From assembly GCA_002168195.1 (NCBI GenBank), contig NHBP01000032.1, positions 42,369-52,796 on the forward strand: a stretch of 10,428 bases of DNA, read 5' to 3'. The notes below the pieces were generated by a model. It was not told where the DNA came from and searched no databases. It saw only the letters and a list, made by a program, of their open reading frames with translations. The stretch is from Planctomycetaceae bacterium TMED10 (lineage in GTDB: Bacteria; Planctomycetota; Planctomycetia; Pirellulales; UBA7805). The position numbers and the translations under genes were made by a program. Positions 6,927 through 10,428 of the stretch are shown here, one piece after another (position 1 is the first letter of the stretch; the number at the start of each line of letters is the position of its first letter).

Positions 6927-8150
6927 ATGATGTACCACAAACCTTTCAAGCTCTTTTTCTTACCACTTCTATTTCTGCTCGTCTCGGGTTCTCCCGGATC
7001 GAGACTCCGGGGGGTCGAACCGCATACTCTTCATGTATCTCGCGCCCAAGGCCAAAGAGATCTCACAGCATATGCCAAAACATACGGTAACCGCGCGGAA
7101 TGGCAGGCCCGTGCAGACCGCGTGAAGCAAGGCATTTTACGGGGTGCCAATTTAGAGCCGCTTCCTGCTTCCAGTCCATTACGACCCATCTTTGGTCAGC
7201 CGAGAAAACATCAAGGTTATTCTGTCGAAAACGTCGCCTTTGAAAGCGTTCCCGGTTTTTTTGTGACCGGTAACCTGTACCGACCACTCGGGAAAGAGGG
7301 AAAACATGCTGGAATCCTCTGCCCCCACGGACATTTTGAACATGGACGGTTCCGGCCAGATCATCAAATTCGCTGTGCGACTTTGGCTCGCATGGGAGCA
7401 GTTGTTCTCGCTTATGACATGGTCGGCCGAGGCGAGAGCACCCAAATGCCGCACCAACAGGGTGCCGCACTGACCATGCAGATCGTCAACAGCATGCGGG
7501 GCATCGATTTTCTATGCAGCCTGCCGGAAGTGGATCCAGAACGCATTGGCATTACCGGGGCATCGGGTGGTGGCACGCAGACTTTTCTCTTGGCGGCCTT
7601 AGACGAGCGAATCGCCGCATCGGCACCTGTGGTGATGGTGGCGGCAAACTACTATGGCGGTTGCAAGTGCGAAAGCGGGTTACCGATCCACAAGAGTTCG
7701 ACACACAACACGAATAATGCCGAGATTGCCGCTCTCTCCGCACCCCGACCTCTATTGCTTGTTTCATGTGGTGCGGATTGGACCCAACACACTCCTGACA
7801 TCGAACTGCCTTACATTCGCAATATCTACGAATTTTACGGCCGTAGTGAGGCGGTTGAAAACGCGCACTTCCCGGATCAGCAACACGATTACAACCAATC
7901 CAAACGTAAAGCCGTCTATTCTTTTCTCGCGCGGCATCTGGGACTCGATCAAACGGCAGTGACCAACCCGGATCGTACAATCAACGAAGAAGCCATTCCG
8001 ATCGAGACACAAGAGGATCTCAAGGTGTTTGATGACGCGAACCCTCGACCAAAACATGCGCTCACCGACACCAATGCCATACTTGATTCACTAAAGAGAG
8101 TGCAGGGAATCGATGCGGAAAATTTGCCGGCCACGGCAGTCGGCGAGTAA
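6927..8150 (+). CDS. Secreted alpha/beta hydrolase, acetylxylan-esterase-like
   Basis: A 407-residue protein with a signal peptide (KLFFLPLLFLLVSGSPG, residues 8-24), so probably exported. The hydrolase core has CPHGHFEHGR near the oxyanion loop (132-141), GASGGGTQTF with nucleophile Ser213, CGADWT with candidate acid Asp284, and QQHDYN with base His320. The GGCKCES segment (244-250), followed by a NxxIAALxAPRP strand and a DWT motif, matches the planctomycete esterase group placed in AXE1/Abhydrolase_7; this is from memory. The substrate is probably an acylated carbohydrate but is not shown. ATG 6927 is followed at once by ATG 6930; an in-frame stop at 6921 blocks earlier starts, and no Shine-Dalgarno is seen. 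The 168 bases upstream hold no clear promoter. It converges with the protease gene, 62 bases away. Confidence 0.88.
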   Translation: MMYHKPFKLFFLPLLFLLVSGSPGSRLRGVEPHTLHVSRAQGQRDLTAYAKTYGNRAEWQARADRVKQGILRGANLEPLPASSPLRPIFGQPRKHQGYSVENVAFESVPGFFVTGNLYRPLGKEGKHAGILCPHGHFEHGRFRPDHQIRCATLARMGAVVLAYDMVGRGESTQMPHQQGAALTMQIVNSMRGIDFLCSLPEVDPERIGITGASGGGTQTFLLAALDERIAASAPVVMVAANYYGGCKCESGLPIHKSSTHNTNNAEIAALSAPRPLLLVSCGADWTQHTPDIELPYIRNIYEFYGRSEAVENAHFPDQQHDYNQSKRKAVYSFLARHLGLDQTAVTNPDRTINEEAIPIETQEDLKVFDDANPRPKHALTDTNAILDSLKRVQGIDAENLPATAVGE

Positions 8151-8213
8151 CCAAAGGTTGGTTCCAGTCGGCCCCCATGGTCCTGTCCTGTTCCTCGTTC
8201 TCTGTAACAGGGC
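8149..8213. other. Convergent gene end with two inverted repeats
   Basis: AACCAA/TTGGTT arms with a 3-base loop (8149-8163) overlap the stop codon of the esterase gene. A second dyad, CCTGTT (8187-8192) with AACAGG (8206-8211), lies just before the end of the protease gene. Neither has a T-run, so they are at best weak or factor-assisted transcription ends for the two converging genes. Confidence 0.3.
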
Positions 8214-9175
8214 TATTGAGGCTTCGGCATCAGTTCTTTCGCCATGACTTGATCGCCACGCCGGATTCGCAAGGTAAGCGGTGCATTGCCAACGTGGTCC
8301 ATCAATGCCAGGCCAAAGTGGCAACCCTCATCAATGCGCATGGAATCCAAAGTTGTAATCACGTCTCCCGGTAAGATGCCCGCTTCAGCGGCAGCAGATT
8401 TAGGCTCCACGGCCAATACCGTCGCTTCATCTCCCTGACAATCAACCTTAATTCCAAGTCGATGCTCGTAACGATCTTCGTCTAAAAAAACTTTTGCAAA
8501 TGCATCACGGACGTGATCCACTCGAATGTGTCGGGAAATATTGTGGGCTGTCCAAATTTTTACGTGCACGTGAGCAATCTGCTCTCCGCGACTGTTGAAA
8601 ACCGGTCCGCCGGAGTTTCCTGGCCCAATGTCAGCCTGCGATATCTGAATCTGCGTTCCGCCCCCACAGGCAACACGATCAATAATGCCGTGCTTCACCG
8701 AGTGTCGCCTTCCGGATGGATTACCGATCACCGTTGCCTCTTCGCCGGGCTTCACCGAATCGCTGTGCCCTAATTGTACTGCCGGCAGTTTTTCCTTCGG
8801 CTCCACCTTCAAAATGGCAGTGTCATAACTACCACCGGCTCGGGCTAAAACCTTATATGGATACGATGTTCCATCTGCCAAAATAATCTTCTGCGAATCG
8901 CCCGGATGAGTCACATGCTCGCAGGTAAGGATATAGCCATCCTCGTGCAGAATTGTGCCGGCTGCATGCGAAATCCATTTCCCCTCTGCATCGTGACCGA
9001 GTATTTCAATGTCTACGGTTCTCGGGTTGCAATGGCGCACCACCTCTTTCCGCGATAAAGATGGTGAACGTTTCACCTTCGTATCATCTGCAATAGAGCC
9101 ACGCACGCCCACCGTTACCGTAAGTCCGAAGACCCCGATCACAATAAAAAGTGATTGAAAACGTGAAACAGCCAT
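8213..9175 (-). CDS. HtrA/Deg-like serine protease with one PDZ domain
   Basis: A 320-residue trypsin-fold (family S1C-like) protease. The catalytic triad is intact: His87 in TCEHVTH, Asp118 in YDTAILKV and Ser188 in GPGNSGGP. One PDZ domain follows at about 240-314 (LGIKV...GILPGDVITTLD). DegP has two PDZ domains; DegS-type proteins have one. The N-terminus (MAVSRFQSLFIVIGVFGLTV, then VRGSIADD) is a signal peptide or anchor, placing it in the periplasm. I chose ATG 9175 because earlier in-frame starts (ATG 9247, TTG 9268) fall inside a good promoter. A His-rich stretch (five His within residues 202-221) lies between protease and PDZ. Its leader is divergent from the skp-like gene, suggesting a shared envelope-protein quality-control region. 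Confidence 0.92.
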   Translation of the reverse strand: MAVSRFQSLFIVIGVFGLTVTVGVRGSIADDTKVKRSPSLSRKEVVRHCNPRTVDIEILGHDAEGKWISHAAGTILHEDGYILTCEHVTHPGDSQKIILADGTSYPYKVLARAGGSYDTAILKVEPKEKLPAVQLGHSDSVKPGEEATVIGNPSGRRHSVKHGIIDRVACGGGTQIQISQADIGPGNSGGPVFNSRGEQIAHVHVKIWTAHNISRHIRVDHVRDAFAKVFLDEDRYEHRLGIKVDCQGDEATVLAVEPKSAAAEAGILPGDVITTLDSMRIDEGCHFGLALMDHVGNAPLTLRIRRGDQVMAKELMPKPQ

Positions 9176-9220
9176 GAGAAGGTTTGGCTCGATCGGAAAA
9201 TGGAGGGGAAGGAAATGGGG

Positions 9221-9234
9221 CCGGAGGCCGGAGG
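9221..9234. repeat. 7-base tandem duplication in the htrA leader
   Basis: CCGGAGG occurs twice back to back, inside a purine-rich stretch (plus strand) that forms most of the predicted htrA 5' leader. Confidence 0.6.
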
Positions 9235-9245
9235 TTCGAGTTCGC

Positions 9246-9273
9246 ATTATAAGCCAAATTTCCCACAATCCAA
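9246..9273 (-). promoter_or_regulatory. Sigma-70-type promoter of the HtrA-like gene
   Basis: On the minus strand TTGGAT (9273-9268) is followed after 16 bases by a perfect TATAAT (9251-9246). The transcript would start near 9239, giving a leader of about 65 bases to ATG 9175. The -35 box is only half matched; the -10 is exact and well placed. Confidence 0.55.
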
Positions 9274-9392
9274 CCTACTCGGACCACATCGGGTCCTGCT
9301 CGAGAACCGAATTTTACCGGTATTTACTGGGCAAATCTCGTACAATCGCGTCACAACCCGATTCGGTCGTCCATCATGAGTGACTGAGATTA

Positions 9393-9422
9393 CTGCACCG
9401 ACCTGCACCGACCTGCACCGAC
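9393..9422. repeat. 10-base tandem repeat, three copies
   Basis: CTGCACCGAC is repeated three times without a mismatch in the htrA/skp divergent region. Each copy sits one helical turn from the next. Function is unknown; it may be slippage or phased binding sites. Confidence 0.85.
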
Positions 9423-9505
9423 AGAGAACCAAAAATGGCAACCCGAGAACACCAGGCTAGACAATCTGGTATGCCGAACCCGGGCCGATTAGAATGCCGT
9501 TGACG

Positions 9506-9525
9506 TCCGGCAAACTCCGGCAAAC
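9506..9525. repeat. 10-base tandem repeat, two copies
   Basis: TCCGGCAAAC twice, exactly, directly after a TTGACG hexamer (9500-9505) that resembles a -35 box. No good -10 follows at 16-18 bases, so I do not call a promoter. Confidence 0.75.
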
Positions 9526-9535
9526 GTAGTAGCGT

Positions 9536-9550
9536 GAAGTAGGCTACTTC
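9536..9550. promoter_or_regulatory. 15-base dyad upstream of the skp-like gene
   Basis: GAAGTAG and CTACTTC are perfect arms around one central base, about 85 bases before the start of the OmpH/Skp gene. The short centre fits a protein-binding operator better than an RNA hairpin. No regulator is identified. Confidence 0.4.
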
Positions 9551-9632
9551 TTCGTCATACATTTAAATTTGATCTCCGCTAACGAGCAACGCGCGTTGGT
9601 GGCAATACAAGCTTTAAAAAACGAGGGCCAAT

Positions 9633-10169
9633 ATGCAACGCAAACCCGACAGTGTGGAATGGATATTAGGTGGAGTTATTGTGGTCGCCGTACTCTTCGT
9701 ATGGTTCTCAAGCACATCGAGTAACAACTCGGTCGCAATCATTCGCATGGATGATATTGCAAAAGAAACTGGTTGGGATGTCCAGGCTGGTGATGTTTTC
9801 AGAAAAGAACGCGCGGCCATCGAATCAGATATCATGCGACAACAGCAACTGCTTAAAGCCGACATTGACGCCAAACGCGTGGAGATCGGCGAAAATCCAA
9901 CGCCGGAGCAACTGGAAATTTTGCGGGTAATGCAGCAGCAGATGCAATCACAAACCATGCAGTTAAGAAAGCGAAGTCAAGAAAATCTGCAAAAAATACA
10001 GATGCAGCAAATGCAAGATTTTGTCGGTGAACTCCAACCTATTATCTTAAAACTTTCCGCAGAAGGAAATTTCACGGTAGTTTTGGATCGGACGCGGAGC
10101 AATGTTTTTTATGCCGATCCGGCAACAGACATCACAGATGCTGTGATTAAAGAATTGCAAAAACAATAA
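9633..10169 (+). CDS. OmpH/Skp-family periplasmic chaperone
   Basis: A 178-residue protein. A hydrophobic segment (WILGGVIVVAVLFVWFSS, residues 10-27) is followed by the family's N-terminal strand (VAIIRMDDIAKETGWDV, 34-50). Then comes a long coiled coil (about 54-130), very rich in Gln and Met near 99-129. The C-terminus is the typical Skp ending (FTVVLDRTRSNVFYADPATD, 147-166, then ITDAVIKELQ). Skp-type chaperones hold unfolded outer-membrane proteins in the periplasm. There is no clear signal-peptidase site after the hydrophobic segment, so it may stay membrane-anchored. ATG 9633 has GAGGG five bases upstream. In many genomes skp lies with bamA and lpx genes; none is visible here, though the next gene is beyond the window. 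The family call is firm; the chaperone role is inferred. Confidence 0.88.
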   Translation: MQRKPDSVEWILGGVIVVAVLFVWFSSTSSNNSVAIIRMDDIAKETGWDVQAGDVFRKERAAIESDIMRQQQLLKADIDAKRVEIGENPTPEQLEILRVMQQQMQSQTMQLRKRSQENLQKIQMQQMQDFVGELQPIILKLSAEGNFTVVLDRTRSNVFYADPATDITDAVIKELQKQ

Positions 10170-10183
10170 ACGAAAAGATATGC

Positions 10184-10201
10184 CGCTCCAACCAGCGAGC
10201 G
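10184..10201 (+). terminator. Possible weak terminator after the skp-like gene
   Basis: CGCTC/GAGCG arms (5 base pairs, 8-base loop) start 15 bases after the stop and are followed by ACTTTATCC. The stem is short and the T-run is poor, so this is a weak candidate. Confidence 0.2.
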
Positions 10202-10222
10202 ACTTTATCCCCGTTCGACTCG

Positions 10223-10242
10223 ACCGAGCAAAACCGAGCAAA
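10223..10242. repeat. 10-base tandem repeat, two copies
   Basis: ACCGAGCAAA twice, exactly, downstream of the skp-like gene. Same unit length as the repeats upstream of that gene, and it resembles the TCCGGCAAAC unit (shared CCG and GCAAA). Confidence 0.75.
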
Positions 10243-10267
10243 GGATCGCGAAGAGGCACAACCTTTT

Positions 10268-10281
10268 GTACATCGATGTAC
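10268..10281. promoter_or_regulatory. 14-base perfect palindrome
   Basis: GTACATCGATGTAC is fully self-complementary. It lies in non-coding DNA upstream of whatever gene begins beyond the window edge, so an operator is possible. No regulator is identified. Confidence 0.4.
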
Positions 10282-10428
10282 GACGATTCCAGCCCATGAC
10301 CGATTTCACGCTCTTTTTTCCTAGACGGAGAATCTTTTTTTACCAAGCAGGGTTGGGCGACTCGAAACGGGAAAAAGGAAATTTAGAGATTTTAACGGTT
10401 TGGTTTATAGGGGTGAAACCGCTTTTGG

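Larger units (their letters stand above)
9176..9632. other. Divergent htrA/skp intergenic region
   Basis: 457 bases without a supported gene. From left to right it holds the htrA leader with a 7-base repeat, the htrA promoter (9246-9273), the three-copy 10-base repeat (9393-9422), a small dyad ACCAG/CTGGT (about 9450-9473), the two-copy 10-base repeat (9506-9525), the GAAGTAG dyad (9536-9550) and the skp ribosome site GAGGG (9623-9627). No confident plus-strand promoter for skp was recognised. Confidence 0.7.
10170..10428. other. Non-coding tail of the window
   Basis: No supported gene. It contains a weak hairpin, a two-copy 10-base repeat, the 14-base palindrome, two T-runs (about 10313-10319 and 10334-10341) and, at the edge, CGGTTT/AAACCG arms (10396-10421) followed by CTTTT. 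That last item could be an intrinsic terminator but its context is cut off. Confidence 0.5.

Noticed and set aside
9176..9268. Upstream start (TTG 9268 or ATG 9247) for the HtrA-like gene
   Set aside because: These codons lie within the predicted -35/-10 region, and the added 31 or 24 residues precede a normal signal peptide.
9393..9525. CRISPR array or iteron-type origin from the tandem repeats
   Set aside because: Units are 10 bases with no spacers, there are only 2-3 copies of different units, and no cas or rep gene is present.
9500..9532. Promoter for the skp-like gene from TTGACG with TAGTAG
   Set aside because: Spacing is about 21 bases and the -10 matches at only three positions.
10047..10346. 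Minus-strand 99-codon frame overlapping the skp-like gene
   Set aside because: It overlaps the conserved Skp C-terminus antisense, with no ribosome site or family match.

Overview
The window looks like chromosomal DNA of a planctomycete, probably of the Pirellula type. This is inferred from protein character: a secreted TPR-like plus alpha/beta-hydrolase-fold protein, a DUF3352-like secreted protein, an AXE1/Abhydrolase_7-type esterase, an HtrA-type protease and an OmpH/Skp chaperone. Mostly single-gene units, long intergenic gaps and weak Shine-Dalgarno sequences fit too. No rRNA, tRNA, insertion sequence, phage gene or CRISPR array is visible.

Layout. Positions 1-2259 (+) are the 3' part of a gene for a TPR-like/hydrolase-fold protein whose nucleophile position appears to be glycine. 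It converges on a minus-strand gene (2336-4291) for a secreted, internally duplicated protein of unknown function, best started at a GTG. A 362-base gap with a strong stem-loop follows. Next comes a minus-strand PAC2-family gene (4654-5487). Divergent from it are two overlapping FluC/CrcB genes (5719-6246 and 6243-6758, +). A secreted esterase-like gene (6927-8150, +) converges on an HtrA-like protease gene (8213-9175, -). A 457-base divergent gap, rich in short repeats and dyads, separates the protease from an OmpH/Skp-family gene (9633-10169, +). The last 259 bases are non-coding as far as I can see, with a 14-base perfect palindrome.

How the genes work together. The FluC pair is the clearest functional unit. 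It is translationally coupled, and the two subunits have opposite charge patterns and an asymmetric Phe box, as expected for a heterodimeric antiparallel fluoride channel. The HtrA protease and Skp-like chaperone are divergent neighbours that would both act on envelope proteins. The PAC2 protein and the two large secreted proteins have no clear pathway partner here.

The most unusual signals are the hydrolase fold without a serine at the nucleophile elbow, the heteromeric FluC pair, and short exact tandem duplications, three of them with a 10-base unit, concentrated around the htrA/skp genes. I did not find a clear new multi-gene system.
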